A stretch of 64,000 nt of DNA from Derxia gummosa DSM 723 (GCF_000482785.1 NZ_KI519499.1:124001-188000); one strand, 5' to 3'. Positions 36,589 to 47,400 are shown, numbered from the stretch's first letter. Numbers and translations: made by a program. The notes: generated by a model not told the origin, from the sequence alone.

Positions 36589-37067
36589 CTTGTTTTCCTC
36601 TTGAAATCGAGCTTGGGCACGAGACGCGCTTTCTCCACGTCGGCGAACTTGAACCGCAGCTGGGAGCGGCCGGTCGGCGTGTCGAACTCGATCGCGAAAT
36701 CGTCCTCGCCTGCCACCTGGAGAACGCCTTCGAACTTGCGCTGGCCCGCCACCATCGAGCGCAGCTTGAGCGTGATTTCAGTGCCGGCGAAACGGGCATA
36801 GTCGGCCGGCTTCACGAGCGGGCGATCCACGCCGGGCGACGACACCTCCAGCCGCGCGTAGTCGATGTTCTCGACCATGAACACGTGGGTCAGCTGATCG
36901 CTCAGACGTTCACAGTCGCCGACGGTCACGGCGCCCTGGCCCTCCGGACGATCGATCGACACACGCAGCAGCCCCTGGGGCGCGCGTTCAACCTCAACGA
37001 CTTCGAATCCGAGCGCGGTCGCGTTCTGTTCGATCAAGCCATGCAGCGCTGATGACGAGTGCAGCAA
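36585..37067 (-). CDS. rimP: Ribosome maturation factor RimP
   Basis: About 160 residues from a TTG start at 37067. RimP acts in 30S subunit assembly. Motifs: [40 protein letters not shown] and [20 protein letters not shown]. No ATG or GTG fits the family N-terminus. The TTG at 37067 has AGGA 8 bases upstream; another TTG at 37037 would give 150 residues and is the main alternative. The long frame back to 37262 runs through a terminator hairpin and is not the start. First gene of the nusA operon. Confidence 0.9.
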   Translation of the reverse strand: MLHSSSALHGLIEQNATALGFEVVEVERAPQGLLRVSIDRPEGQGAVTVGDCERLSDQLTHVFMVENIDYARLEVSSPGVDRPLVKPADYARFAGTEITLKLRSMVAGQRKFEGVLQVAGEDDFAIEFDTPTGRSQLRFKFADVEKARLVPKLDFKRKTR

Positions 37068-37207
37068 TATGCGAGTCCTGTAAGCAACGGCCGCCTGCCC
37101 GCGGCGACGGCCGCGCGAAACCTTGTGACAGGGCTTCAGGACGACCGCCAGCCAGCGAGTGGCCTGCGACCGGCCCGCCGAAGCGGGCATCCAATCAAAC
37201 ATGCCGG

Positions 37208-37239
37208 CCAAAAAGAAAAATGGGCGTTGACGCCCATTT
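37208..37239 (-). terminator. Intrinsic terminator inside the rimP leader
   Basis: Stem AAATGGGCG / CGCCCATTT (9 bp) with a 4-base loop, followed on the minus strand by TTCTTTTT. It ends transcription from rluB, but it also lies about 100 bases downstream of the rimP promoter and 140 bases before the rimP start. Transcripts from that promoter must therefore read through it, which makes it a candidate attenuator. A second hairpin with a TTCG loop (37173-37188) lies further down. Confidence 0.85.
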
Positions 37240-37345
37240 CTCACTGCCTGCTGGGTGCGCAATCCATCCTGTCGGCAATCCGGCCCAGCGTTCTCGAACT
37301 GGCTCCGGGTTGACGGGCAAATGGCGTTGCGCGTTTAACTTGCGG

Positions 37346-37375
37346 ATTATAGGGGAAAACCGGCAGCCGCATCAA
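37346..37375 (-). promoter_or_regulatory. Sigma-70 promoter of the rimP-nusA-infB operon
   Basis: TTGATG (37370-37375), an 18-base spacer and TATAAT (37346-37351) on the minus strand. The -35 overlaps the rluB stop codon. The predicted transcription start near 37338 leaves a leader of about 270 bases before rimP. This is the best promoter match in the window. Confidence 0.75.
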
Positions 37376-39966
37376 AGCTTCGGGCCGCGCTGTCCTTTCT
37401 GGCCGCCACCGGGCTTGCCCCCGGGCCGACCGCCGCCCGGCTTGCCCTGGGGCTTGCCACCGCCATTGGGCTTGGCCATCGCCTGTGCGCCGCCGGGCTT
37501 GCCCGACTTCTTCGCGCCATTGGCCTTGCCGCCGAACTTCTGGCCATTGGGCTTGCCGTTGCCGGCAAAGCCACCCGCCTTCTTGCCCTGCTGGCCACGG
37601 TTGCCACCGCCCTGCCCCGGCTTCGGGCCGCGCGGCTGACCACCGGGACGACCATCCGGCGGACCGTCCATCCCCGGCATGCCCGGGATGCCCCCGCGTC
37701 GGCGTTGCTGCTGGCCACCGCCGCCGCCCTGACGCGCCGTCAGCACATGCGTGGTCAGGAAATTGGACTTGTCGTTCTTGACCGGCGACACGCCGAACAT
37801 CGCCTCGGTCATCGTGTCGAGCGGCGAGATCTCGCGCGGCGGCTTGGGCTGCTGGCCCTTGCCGCCGTGCTTGCCGCCCTTCTGGGGCGCGTCGCCGGCC
37901 AGACGGATGCCCATGCGCGCGCACAGGAAGGCCGCCTCCATCGGCGAGGCCTCTGCCCAGCGACCGCGCTTGAGGCCGCGCGGCAGGTCGATGTCGCCGT
38001 AGCGCACGCGGATCAGCCGGCTCACCGTCGCACCCACGGCCTCGAACAGCCGGCGCACCTCGCGGTTGCGGCCTTCGCCGATCGTGACGTGATACCAGTG
38101 GTTGGCGCCGTCACCGCCAGCGTCGATCAGGCTATTCACCTTGGCCGGACCGTCGTCGAGCGTCACGCCATCGAGCAGTTGGCGCCGCGCTTCGGGTTCG
38201 AGCTCGGGGATGCAGCGCACCGCGTACTCGCGCTCCTGGCCGAACTTCGGATGCATGAGCCGGTTCGCCAGCTCGCCCGAGGTCGTGAAGATCAGCAGGC
38301 CCTCGGTGTTGAAGTCGAGCCGGCCGACCGATACCCAGCGCCCGTTCTTCACCTGCGGCAGTCGCTCGAACACGGTCGCGCGCTTTTCGGGATCGTCGTT
38401 CGAGACGATCTCGCCAGCGGGCTTGTGATAGACGATCACGCGCGGCGGCTTGGCAACATGACGGCGCTGTAGCGGCTTGCCATTCACGCGCACCTGGTCG
38501 GTGATCTCGACGCGCTGGCCGATGTGGGCCGGCTCGCCGTTCACCGACACGCGGCCGGCGAGGATCAGCTCCTCCATCTCGCGGCGCGAGCCGATGCCGG
38601 CGTCGGCCAGCACTTTCTGGAGCTTGGGCGCGAGCGTCTCGATCTGCTCGATCGCGGCGCGGCCGGCGGGCGGCGTGAAGGCCGAGCCTTCGGCCTCGCG
38701 CTCGCGGCGCGGGAAGTCCTCGGGCACGGGGCCCTTCCCCGGACCGTTGCCGTTGCCGAGACCGCGATCACGCGGGCGGTAGGCGGTGATTTCCTTCAGC
38801 AGTTCGTCTTCGTCGAGTTCCTCGTCGTCGAGGGTGGCGGCGAAGTAGTTGCGCTGGTCGCGCGCGATCTGCTGGCTGTCGGCCCAAGTGGTACGACTGT
38901 CGATGAGGTAGTCGTCCTCGTCCTCGTCGACGAATTCGGGAATCTCGGGCTGAGCCTGGGCGCGAGCGCCGGGCTGGCCGCCCGGCTGGGCGCCGGCCTC
39001 GCCACGGCCTTCGCGCTTGCCGCGACGGTCGCGCGGCTTGCGGCGGCGCTTGCCGCTGCCGGGCGTGCCCTGGGGCTGGCCGCCGGCGGCGGGAACGTCG
39101 GAGGACGCTTGCGTGTCGGCACCGGCAGCCTGCGTGGTCGTGCCGGCCTCGGCGTCACGCGCAGGGCGCGTCGAAGCGGCATCGCGGGCGGGACGCGACT
39201 CGCCGGCCGGGCGCGCGGGATGGGTCGGGTCGGCGTCATTCGTGGCGTCGGTTCCGGGGCCGCGCCTGCCGCGACGCGGCCGTCGTTCGGTGTCGACCTC
39301 GGTCGAGCGCGTTTCGCCGGCATCCGCCGACGCGGCCGTGATCGGCGAGGTCGCGGCCGTGCCGTCCGGAGCCATCCCGGTCACGACCGGCGCCGACGAC
39401 GGCACGACAGCAGGCTGGCCATCAACGGAGGGCGCGGCGTCGGACGACCGCGCCGCCTTGGCGGTGGCCGACGAGCGACGCGACCGCTCGCGGCCGGCCA
39501 CTTCATCGGAAGCGGGCACCGCCGCCGGCGCCCGATCCGCCGCGCCATGCTCCTCGACATCCTTCGGCTTGCCGCGACGCGCGCGCGCCGGACGGGGCGT
39601 CTCGGCAACCACCACCGCGGTCGTCGTCGCCTCGGCCGTCACCACCTCGGCCGGTTCCGCCTCGGCCTTGCGCTTGCGCGCGCGCTTGGGCGCTGGCGCT
39701 TCGGCGCCATCGGGTGACGGCGTGGGGCCGGCATCGGCAAGCGGCTCGTTGGCGGGGGCTGCCTTCGGCTTGCGCTTGCGCGGTGCGGCCGGCTCAGCGG
39801 GAGCGTCCGCCGAGGCGGTCGGCACCGCATCGGCGACGTTCGCGGCCGTCTTGCGCGGCGCGCGGCGGGTCTTCGGCTTGGCCGACGCGCCCTCGGCGGC
39901 ATCGGCGCCGGACCCGGCGTCGAAAAGGTCCGGCGTGGTGGCTGTCTCTTGCTGATCGTTGGTCAT
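37372..39966 (-). CDS. rluB: 23S rRNA pseudouridine(2605) synthase RluB-like, with long N-terminal extension
   Basis: About 864 residues; the enzyme proper needs only about 300. Start at the ATG at 39966 ([15 protein letters not shown]), overlapping the scpB stop by 4 bases. Residues 1 to about 425 are low-complexity Ala/Pro/Arg/Glu with Arg-rich patches ([16 protein letters not shown]). An S4 RNA-binding domain follows ([20 protein letters not shown]), then the RsuA/RluB-type synthase with catalytic Asp551 in [11 protein letters not shown] and the [13 protein letters not shown] motif. A Gly/Lys/Pro/Gln-rich tail of about 100 residues closes the protein. It modifies 23S rRNA; by family it is RluB rather than RluE/RluF, but specificity is inferred. 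Confidence 0.92.
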   Translation of the reverse strand: MTNDQQETATTPDLFDAGSGADAAEGASAKPKTRRAPRKTAANVADAVPTASADAPAEPAAPRKRKPKAAPANEPLADAGPTPSPDGAEAPAPKRARKRKAEAEPAEVVTAEATTTAVVVAETPRPARARRGKPKDVEEHGAADRAPAAVPASDEVAGRERSRRSSATAKAARSSDAAPSVDGQPAVVPSSAPVVTGMAPDGTAATSPITAASADAGETRSTEVDTERRPRRGRRGPGTDATNDADPTHPARPAGESRPARDAASTRPARDAEAGTTTQAAGADTQASSDVPAAGGQPQGTPGSGKRRRKPRDRRGKREGRGEAGAQPGGQPGARAQAQPEIPEFVDEDEDDYLIDSRTTWADSQQIARDQRNYFAATLDDEELDEDELLKEITAYRPRDRGLGNGNGPGKGPVPEDFPRREREAEGSAFTPPAGRAAIEQIETLAPKLQKVLADAGIGSRREMEELILAGRVSVNGEPAHIGQRVEITDQVRVNGKPLQRRHVAKPPRVIVYHKPAGEIVSNDDPEKRATVFERLPQVKNGRWVSVGRLDFNTEGLLIFTTSGELANRLMHPKFGQEREYAVRCIPELEPEARRQLLDGVTLDDGPAKVNSLIDAGGDGANHWYHVTIGEGRNREVRRLFEAVGATVSRLIRVRYGDIDLPRGLKRGRWAEASPMEAAFLCARMGIRLAGDAPQKGGKHGGKGQQPKPPREISPLDTMTEAMFGVSPVKNDKSNFLTTHVLTARQGGGGGQQQRRRGGIPGMPGMDGPPDGRPGGQPRGPKPGQGGGNRGQQGKKAGGFAGNGKPNGQKFGGKANGAKKSGKPGGAQAMAKPNGGGKPQGKPGGGRPGGKPGGGQKGQRGPKL

Positions 39967-40739
39967 GGCGCGTCGGGCTGGGTGCGGGAGCCGGCAGGCT
40001 CCTCGGGGGAATCGGGAAGGGACGCGGCGGCCACGGACTCGGGCGCGGCGTCGGAAAGGGAATCGCTCGCCGCGACGGCGGCCGGAGCAGAGTGGGCCGC
40101 CACCAGGTCGGCCAAAGTCAGCGCCGAGCGGGAGGGCACGGCGGCCGGCGGCGCGGCGGTCTCGTCGGCCAGCGCAAGCTCGACCTGGGTCGGCAGCGAG
40201 ATCGGCGCGACGCCAGGGCTGGCCTCGCCCAGCGTCGCCGGCGGTGGCAGATCGGCCAGGGCGCGCAGTCCGAGGTCGTCGAGGAACTGCCGCGTCGTCG
40301 CATACAGCCCCGGGCGCCCCGGCGCGTCGCGGTGGCCGATCACCTCGACCCAGCCGCGCTCCTCCAGCGACTTGATCACCTGGGTGGACACGGTCACGCC
40401 GCGGATCTCCTCGATGTCGCCGCGCGTCACGGGCTGGCGGTAGGCAATGATCGCGAGCGTCTCCATCACCGCGCGGGAATAGCGCGCGGGTCGCTCGGGG
40501 TTGAGCCGCTCCAGGAACATGCGCATCTCGGGCCGCGACACGAAGCGCCATCCGGTGGACAGCAGCGACAGTCGCAGGCCACGATCAGCCCAGTCCTCGG
40601 CGAGTTCGTTGAGCACGCTTTCGATGAGGCCGCGCTCGGCCTCGGGCTCGAACAGCTTGCGCAGCTGGTTCACCGGCAGTGGCTCCTGAGCACAAAGCAG
40701 CGCCGTCTCAACGACGCGCTTGGCCTCGGTCATCATCAT
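39963..40739 (-). CDS. scpB: Segregation and condensation protein ScpB
   Basis: 258 residues. ScpB is the winged-helix kite subunit that binds ScpA in the bacterial SMC condensin. Two winged-helix domains are visible ([40 protein letters not shown] with [20 protein letters not shown]). Then an Ala/Pro-rich tail of about 80 residues with no counterpart in short ScpBs. scpA is not adjacent, unlike in many genomes. Three ATG codons in a row (40739, 40736, 40733) make the start uncertain by two residues, and no ribosome site is visible. Confidence 0.95.
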   Translation of the reverse strand: MMMTEAKRVVETALLCAQEPLPVNQLRKLFEPEAERGLIESVLNELAEDWADRGLRLSLLSTGWRFVSRPEMRMFLERLNPERPARYSRAVMETLAIIAYRQPVTRGDIEEIRGVTVSTQVIKSLEERGWVEVIGHRDAPGRPGLYATTRQFLDDLGLRALADLPPPATLGEASPGVAPISLPTQVELALADETAAPPAAVPSRSALTLADLVAAHSAPAAVAASDSLSDAAPESVAAASLPDSPEEPAGSRTQPDAP

Positions 40740-41261
40740 TCAGTTGTCAGGGATAGTTGCGGACTGGCCGCCGATGCCGCGCCGACAGCGCGGCGGATCA
40801 CGTCATGTACGGCGCGTCGCGCCCGGCCACCGGAGCGATGGCATTGCCCCGCACCGGAGATGACCGGCGCCAGGCCGCCCGGACCGGGCCAGCGCCGCAC
40901 GCGAAAGAACTCGATTAACGAACCCGGAACCACCGCCGCGCCACCTGTGACGCGACCGATGCGATCCGGACGGAAAAGTGCCGGGCCGGTCGTGCCCAAC
41001 ATGCCACGACCCTCGACGGCCAAACCCTGGAATTGCGCCTGCCGGAGCCCGGTGTGCCGATCGGAACCCCAACCCTGCGACCGCCTCCGGCCCGGAAGGC
41101 CGGCTGCCGATGCGCACTGGGCAGGATCGGCGCCTGGAACGCGGCCCCGGCTTGGAAACCGGAACCTGCCGGCTCGCGGGAGGCTTCGGAGCCTCTCACG
41201 GCCCACGCGCCGGTCCGACGTGCGACACCGAATGATACACAGCCCACCGCAACTGTCTTGC
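40740..41261. other. 522-bp interval without a confident gene (degQ-like to scpB)
   Basis: Several open frames cross this stretch on both strands (for example 40736-41206 on the minus strand, whose stop overlaps the scpB start as ATGA). None resembles a known protein, and third-codon-position GC is clearly lower than in neighbouring genes. A small hairpin with a TTCGGA loop lies at 41180-41195. The interval must contain the scpB promoter, but I see no convincing -35/-10 pair. Confidence 0.5.
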
Positions 41262-42437
41262 TCAACGTCGCAGGTCGATCACCTTGACCCTGACCGTGCG
41301 CTCGCGCTCGCCGCGCAGCACGGTCAACTCGGCGCTCTGGCCGATGCCGGCGCGATCCAGCTCACTGACGAACTGCGACAGCGTCGTCACCCGCCGGCCG
41401 TTAACGCCGATGATCACGTCGCCCAGATCACCCGAGCGCGCGTCATAGGCGCGCAGCCCCGCCTCGGCCGCCGGCGTGCCGCGCCCGACCTCGGCGATGA
41501 CGATGCCGCTGATGCCGGCGCGCGCCACGATGTCGGGCCGGATCGGTGCGATGCCGATGCCCGGCAGCGGCGCCTTGCCGCGCGCGATGAGCGCCGGCAC
41601 CACGCGGTTCACGAGGTCGGCCGGAATGGCGAAGCCCACGCCCGCCGAACTGCCCGAGGCCGACTTGATCGCGCTGTTCACGCCGATGAGCCGGCCCGCG
41701 CTGTCGAGCAGCGGCCCGCCCGAATTGCCCGGATTGATCGCCGCGTCGGTCTGGATCACGCCCGCGACCTCGCGGAAATCGGTGGTCGGCAGCTCGCGGT
41801 CGAGCGCGCTGACGATGCCGGTCGTGAGCGTGCGCGACAGCCCGAAGGGGTTGCCGATCGCGAACACCGACTGCCCGATCTTCAGCTCGCGCGAACTGCC
41901 GAGCGGAATCGGCTTGAGATCGGCCGGCACGCGCTTGAGCCGCACCACGGCCAGGTCGTATTCGGGCGAGGCGCCGACCACGGTCGCCTCGATCGGCTGA
42001 CCGGCGTCGAGCTGCACGAACACCCGCCGCGCGCCCTCGACCACATGGTTGTTGGTGACGATGTGCCCTGCGCCATCCCACACGAAGCCGCTGCCCGCGC
42101 CCTGCTGCACCTCGGCGCGGAACAGGCCGGTCGCCTGGAGCGTCTCGGTCGTGATGTAGGCCACCGACGGCGCGGTCGCCTCGAACAGCGACACCAGCGC
42201 CTGCTCGTCGGCGCCGAGCGCGCCGCGCGGCGTGACCGGGCGCGGCTGCTGGGCCTGAACCACCGGCGCCGCAAGCAAGGCAGCGATGAACACGAGCGCC
42301 ATGGCGCAAGCGCTTGCATGCGGGCGGTGCCCGCCCTGTGGCATCTGGCGCCCACCACAAGCCCTGCGCAGCCCACCCGTCTCCGCACCCTGTCGCGCCA
42401 TGCGCGCGACCGAAGCCTTCCTGCCTGTCATCCGCAC
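41262..42437 (-). CDS. DegP/DegQ-like periplasmic serine protease (S1C) with PDZ domain
   Basis: 391 residues from the outermost ATG. A hydrophobic signal segment (ALVFIAALLAAPVVQA) lies at about residues 47-62, so a start at a later ATG (residue 32 or 46) is quite possible. The trypsin-like triad is complete: His in VTNNHVVE, Asp in YDLAVVRL and Ser in GNSGGPLL. A single C-terminal PDZ domain follows (ISGIVIAEVGRGTPAAEAGL, DVIIGVNGRRV). Such proteases degrade or refold damaged envelope proteins; one PDZ makes it DegS-like in layout, but with a cleavable signal. A TGCAAGC-family palindrome (42305-42318) overlaps the codons just before the last candidate ATG. Confidence 0.9.
   Translation of the reverse strand: MRMTGRKASVARMARQGAETGGLRRACGGRQMPQGGHRPHASACAMALVFIAALLAAPVVQAQQPRPVTPRGALGADEQALVSLFEATAPSVAYITTETLQATGLFRAEVQQGAGSGFVWDGAGHIVTNNHVVEGARRVFVQLDAGQPIEATVVGASPEYDLAVVRLKRVPADLKPIPLGSSRELKIGQSVFAIGNPFGLSRTLTTGIVSALDRELPTTDFREVAGVIQTDAAINPGNSGGPLLDSAGRLIGVNSAIKSASGSSAGVGFAIPADLVNRVVPALIARGKAPLPGIGIAPIRPDIVARAGISGIVIAEVGRGTPAAEAGLRAYDARSGDLGDVIIGVNGRRVTTLSQFVSELDRAGIGQSAELTVLRGERERTVRVKVIDLRR
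42305..42318. promoter_or_regulatory. TGCAAGC-family palindrome near the protease start
   Basis: CGCAAGCGCTTGCA, one base from the perfect 14-bp palindrome, lies immediately before the in-frame ATG that would begin MALVFIAAL. If that ATG is used, the palindrome is non-coding and just upstream of the start, as for the DUF938 gene. Confidence 0.35.
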
Positions 42438-42586
42438 TGTCTCCCGCGTCTTGCGCGCCGACGCGTTCGCGGCGCCGGCAGTTTTCGAACGGCCGGCACT
42501 CTAGCGCGCGTGCGGCGCGCGGTGACGGGTCGGTGCCGATGGCAAGGACGGCGGCATCCGACGGCGGGCAGCACGGCGACGGCCCG

Positions 42587-44077
42587 TCATTCGTCCTCGT
42601 CCTCCGGTGGCGCCCAGAGCGCATGGCGATCGACGAGCAGCCGCGCGTGGGTTTCGAGCAGGCCGACGCGCGCCGTCTCCTCGGCGGTGCGGGCTTCGAT
42701 GGCCTGCCGGCGCGCGAGCAGCAGCTCGCCGATGCCCAGCTCGCCGAGGGCATAGCCGCGCTCGGCCAGATCGGCATTGCGCTCGGCCAGCGCGGCGGCG
42801 GCCTGGAGGCTGTCCCAGCTGTCGCGGGCGGCGTTGGCGAGGGTCGCCAGCTCGTAGGCCGACTGCACGACGCGCACGCGGGTCGCGCGCAGGCGCTCGT
42901 CGGCCATGTCGGCCTCGGCCAGCGCCGCCGACACGCGCGCGGTGCGCGCCGGGCCGCCGATCGGCATCGACACGCTCACGCCGACGATGCGCTCGATGCC
43001 GCCGCGCTCGCGGCCCGCGTGCACGCCGACGGTCGGGTCGGGCAGCAGCTCGGCGCGCTCGCGGTCGGCCATGAGGCGGGCGCGCGCGGCGTCGATCTCG
43101 GCGAGGCGGATCTCGTGGTTGTCGGCCAGCACGGCCTCGATGTAGCGGTCGATGTCCACCGGGTCGTAGCTCGGCTCGGGCAGCGACGGCACCGGCTCGG
43201 CCGGCGCGGCGATGCCGTAGCGACGCGCGAATTCGGCCCGCGCCACCGCCGCCTTGGCCTGGGCCGCGCGCACCGCAGAGCGCGCCTGCGCAGCCTCGGA
43301 TTCGGCCAGCCCCTGCTCGATGCGCGGCGCGTCGCCGGCCGCGACGCGCTTGCGGATGACGGCCACGGCGCGCTCGCGCTGGGCCGCCTGCTCGGCCGCC
43401 CGCGCCGCCGCGCGCGATTCGCGCAGCACCGCGAACCAGCCGGCGACCAGCCCGCGCGCGCCCTCGTGCCACGCGTCGGAATAGCCGTTGCGCGCGAGCC
43501 GCACGCCGGCCGCGCCGAGCTTGCGGTCCTGCTCGACCTTGCCGCTCCAGCGGAAGCCGCGCTCGATCGCCAGCTCCTGCTCGCGGTAGCGCGGGCCGCC
43601 GCTCTCCTCGCGGCGCTGCTGCACCACGGCGCGCGCGGTCCATTCGTAGGGCCCGGCGGCGAGGCGGTCGCGCTCGGCCGACTGGTAGTCGATGTGGCGC
43701 AGGCGTTCCTTCACCTCGGGCAGCGCGGCGATCGCGCGCTCGGCGGTCTCGGACGGCGGCAGCACGCGCGCGAGGTCGGGCGGCAGCGCGGGGGCGTGGT
43801 CGTGCAGCGCGGGATCGGACGGGTCGCGGGCATCGGCGGGCTGACCACTCGCGTCGGCGGACAAGCCGGCGCCGGCCTGGGCGATGGCGGCGGGCGGCAG
43901 GCGCAGGTCCAGCGCCGGCGCGCTGGCCGATGCGCGGCCCGCCGGATCGGCGCCAGCCGCGACAGCGCTCGCCAAGCCGGCGGATGCGCCGGACCGCGCC
44001 GGCTCGGCGGCCGGCGCCAGCCCGCCCCCCGCCAGCAAGCCCCCGACCACCAGCGCGCAAGTCCCGAGCGCCCTCAT
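42587..44077 (-). CDS. TolC/CzcC-family outer-membrane channel of the metal efflux system
   Basis: About 496 residues. Signal peptide at the N-terminus (MRALGTCALVVGGLLAGGGL), an Ala/Pro-rich linker of about 90 residues, then the duplicated helical OEP repeats typical of TolC-like channels (VKERLRHIDYQSAERDRLAA, AAEQAAQRERAVAVIRKRVA, LADNHEIRLAEIDAARARLM, ALAERNADLAERGYALGELG). It should form the outer-membrane exit duct for the RND pump. The ATG at 44077 overlaps the stop of the DUF3240 gene (ATGA), so it is the last gene of the operon. The C-terminal end is acidic (PPEDEDE). Confidence 0.88.
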   Translation of the reverse strand: MRALGTCALVVGGLLAGGGLAPAAEPARSGASAGLASAVAAGADPAGRASASAPALDLRLPPAAIAQAGAGLSADASGQPADARDPSDPALHDHAPALPPDLARVLPPSETAERAIAALPEVKERLRHIDYQSAERDRLAAGPYEWTARAVVQQRREESGGPRYREQELAIERGFRWSGKVEQDRKLGAAGVRLARNGYSDAWHEGARGLVAGWFAVLRESRAAARAAEQAAQRERAVAVIRKRVAAGDAPRIEQGLAESEAAQARSAVRAAQAKAAVARAEFARRYGIAAPAEPVPSLPEPSYDPVDIDRYIEAVLADNHEIRLAEIDAARARLMADRERAELLPDPTVGVHAGRERGGIERIVGVSVSMPIGGPARTARVSAALAEADMADERLRATRVRVVQSAYELATLANAARDSWDSLQAAAALAERNADLAERGYALGELGIGELLLARRQAIEARTAEETARVGLLETHARLLVDRHALWAPPEDEDE

Positions 44078-44454
44078 GCCAGCCTCCCGAACGCCAGCAG
44101 CGGCGTGACCCACCATGCAACCTCCGCCGTCGGCAGCGCCGACTTCAATGCCTCGACCAGCGGCGCGACCTGCGCTTCGCCCAAGGCGATCTCGATGCGC
44201 ACCCGGCGCGCCCGCCCCGTCACCTGCTCGATCGCGCTCGGCAGCCGCGCGCCCGCGCCGAAGCCGTCGGCCCGCGTCGCGGTAAAGCCGCGCGCCAGTT
44301 CGGGCAGGCCGAGCAGCACGTCGATCAGTTCATCTTCCAGCGCGACCGGCGCGACCACCGTCAGCAGCCGATCGGGCAGCGGCGGCATCACCGCGCCGCT
44401 GCCGGCGTCATCGCCCGCGCCAGCCGGCGCCCCACTCGTCATCCCCGCGCTCAT
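44074..44454 (-). CDS. DUF3240 family protein of the metal efflux operon
   Basis: 126 residues. A Gly/Ala-rich N-terminus of about 25 residues precedes a compact alpha/beta domain (DRLLTVVAPVALEDELIDVL, FTATRADGFGAGARLP, RRVRIEIALGEAQVAPLVEA). This matches DUF3240, a small PII-like domain often found between the pump and channel genes of CzcA-type operons. A regulatory or metal-sensing role is inferred. It overlaps both neighbours by 4 bases, so all three genes are translationally coupled. Confidence 0.8.
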   Translation of the reverse strand: MSAGMTSGAPAGAGDDAGSGAVMPPLPDRLLTVVAPVALEDELIDVLLGLPELARGFTATRADGFGAGARLPSAIEQVTGRARRVRIEIALGEAQVAPLVEALKSALPTAEVAWWVTPLLAFGRLA

Positions 44455-47400
44455 CGCGCCCTCTCCATCCCGAAACGCCGGAACAACACCGGCAGCAGCA
44501 GCAGCGTCAGCGCGGTCGAGCTGATCAGCCCGCCGATCACCACGATCGCGAGCGGCCGCTGGATTTCAGACCCCGGCCCGGTCGCGAACAGCAGCGGAAT
44601 CAGCCCGAAGGCCGTGATGCTCGCCGTCATCAGCACTGGCCGCAGCCGGCGCAGCGCACCCTGGCGCACGACCTCGGCCATCGGCATGCCGCGCGCGATC
44701 AGCTGGTTGAAATAGCCGATCAGCACCAGCCCGTTGAGCACCGCGATGCCCATCAGCGCGATGAAGCCCACCGACGCCGGCACCGACAGGTATTCGCGCG
44801 TCACCGCCAGCGCGATCACCCCGCCCACCAGCGCGAACGGGATGTTGGCGAACACCAGCGTCGCCTGCCGCAGCGAGCCGAAGGTGCCGAACAGCAGCAG
44901 CCAGATCAGCGCCAGCGCCGCCGGCACCACGATCGCCAGCCGCGCCGCCGTGCGCTGCTGGTTCTCGAACTGGCCGCCCCATTCGAAGCGGTAGCCGGCC
45001 GGCAGCTTCACCTGCGCGGTCACCGCCTGCTTGGCTTCATCAACGAAGCCCACCAGATCGCGGTCGCGCACATTGGCGCGCACCACGGCATAGCGCTGGC
45101 CGTTCTCGCGGTCGATCTTGAGCGGGCCTTCGCCCTGCTCCAGCCGCGCCACCGAGGCCAGCGGCACCGCATCGCCGCCCTCGCGCGGCAGACGCAGCTG
45201 CATGAACAGCTCGGGCGACACCCGCATGCCCTCGCCGCCGCGCAGCACCAGCGGCAGGCGCCGGCCCTCCTGCACCACGATGCCGGCCTCCGTGCCCTCG
45301 ACCATCTGGCGCAGCGCGTCCTGCACCTGCTCGACCGTGAAGCCGAAGCGCCCGGCCGCCGCGCGGTCGATCTCGATGCGCAGGTACTGCACGCCCTCGT
45401 TCTGGATCGTCAGCACATCCTCGCTGCCGGGAATCTTCTCCAGCACCTCGACCACCTGCTTCGCCGCGTCGTTGAGCGTGACCAGATCGCTGCCGTAGAT
45501 CTTGACCGCGAGGTCGCCGCGCACGCCCGACAGCATCTCGGCGGTGCGCATCTCGATCGGCTGGGTGAAGGCGGTGTTGATGCCCGCGAACTCGCCGGCC
45601 ACCTCGCGCACCGCGTCGATGATGTCGTTCTTGTCGGCGCTCCTCCATTCGGCCGCCGGCTTGAGCACGATGAAGGTATCGCTGTCGTTCGGGCCCATCG
45701 GGTCGAGGCCCAGCTCGTCGGAGCCGGTGCGCGCGACGATGTGGCTCACCTCGGGCACGACCTCCAGCACGCGCTGCTGCACCAGCAGGTCGGTGGCGAG
45801 CGAGCGGTCGAGATCGATCGAGGGCAGCTTCTCGATCTGCATGATCACGTCGCCCTCGTCCATCGTCGGCATGAAGCTCTTGCCGATGAAGGGCCACAGC
45901 CCGGCCGCCAGCGCCAGCGCCGCGAGCGCGCCGAAGGCCACGCGCTTCGGATGCGCGAGCGCGCCGTCGAGCAGCGGCGCATAGCCGCGCTCCAGCCAGC
46001 GCACCAGCGGCGGCGTCGCATGGCCGGCCTGCTTCAGCAGCATGCCGGCCAGCACCGGAATGACGGTGAGCGACAGCAGCAGCGAGGCCGCGAGCGCGAA
46101 GATGATCGTCAGCGCGACGGGCGCGAACAGCTTGCCCTCCAGCCCTTCCAGGCTCAGCAGCGGCGTGAACACGATGGCGATGATCACGATGCCCGCCGTC
46201 ACGGGCGTGCTCACCTCCTGCACCGCGCGCCAGACGATGTGCAGATGCGGCCGGCGCGCGCCCGGCGGCGGATGCGCCGCATGCGCCTCGACGTTCTCGA
46301 CCACCACCACCGCCGCATCCACCAGCATGCCGATGGCAATGGCCAGCCCACCGAGCGACATGAGGTTGGCGCTCAGGCCCGCCTGCCCCATCAGCACGAA
46401 GGTGCCGAGCGCCGACAGCGGCAGGATCGCCGCCACCACGAGCGCCGCGCGCAGGTTGCCCAGGAACAGGAACAGCAGCACCAGCACCAGCACGATGGCC
46501 TCGGCCAGCGCCTTCGACACCGTGTGCACCGCGCGGCCCACGAGGTCGCCGCGGTCGTAGAAGGGTTCGAGCGTGATGCCCGGCGGCATGGTCTTGCCGA
46601 TCTGCTGGAGCCGCTCGCGCACCGCGTCCACCACGGCGCGCGCATTGGCGCCGCGCAGCGTCAGCACGATGCCTTCCACGGTCTCGCCCTTGCCGTCGCG
46701 GGTGACGGCGCCGTAGCGCGTGAGCGCGCCCATCTGCACGCGGGCCACGTCGCGCACGCGCACCACCGTGCCGTCGCGCTCGGCCACGACGATGGCGCCG
46801 AGGTCGTCGAGCGTCTGCACGCTGCCGCTGGAGCGCACGAGCAGGCTTTCCTCCGCCTGGCGCAGCCGGCCGGCGCCGTCGTTGCGGTTGTTGGCGGCGA
46901 CCGCCTCATGCAGTTGCGCGAGCGTGATGCCGCGCGCCGCGAGCGCCGCCGGATCGGGCGACACCTCGAAGGTCTCGACCGCGCCGCCGAGCGCATTCAC
47001 GTCGGCCACGCCGGGAATGGAGCGCAGCTGCGGCCGGATGGTCCAGTCGAGCAGGCGGCGCTTCTCGGCCAGCGTCGCGTCGCCCTCGATCGTGAACATG
47101 AATGCCTCGCCGAGCGGCGTGGTCGCGGGCGCGATGCCGCCGCTCGCGGTGGTGGGCAGCTCGGGCTGCACGCCGGCAAAGCGCTCGTTCACCTGCTGGC
47201 GCGCCCAGTAGAGGTCGGTGCCCTCGTTGAAGTCGATCGTCACGTCGGCGATGGCGTACTTCGACATCGAGCGCACGAGGCGCGCGTTGGGAATGCCGAG
47301 CATCTCCTGCTCGACCGGCACGACGATGCGCGTCTCGACTTCCTCGGGCGTCATGCCGGGCGCCTTGACGATGATCTTCACCTGCGTGCTCGACACGTCG

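Noticed and set aside
37240-37345. Possible tRNA in the rimP leader (AGTTCGAGA on the minus strand)
   Set aside because: In enterobacteria a tRNA gene precedes this operon, so I looked; the T-arm stem does not pair properly and no acceptor or anticodon arm can be drawn.
40736-41206. 156-codon minus-strand frame before scpB
   Set aside because: The ATGA overlap with scpB is suggestive, but the sequence is Arg/Gly-rich with weak third-position GC and no known fold; kept only as an unexplained interval.
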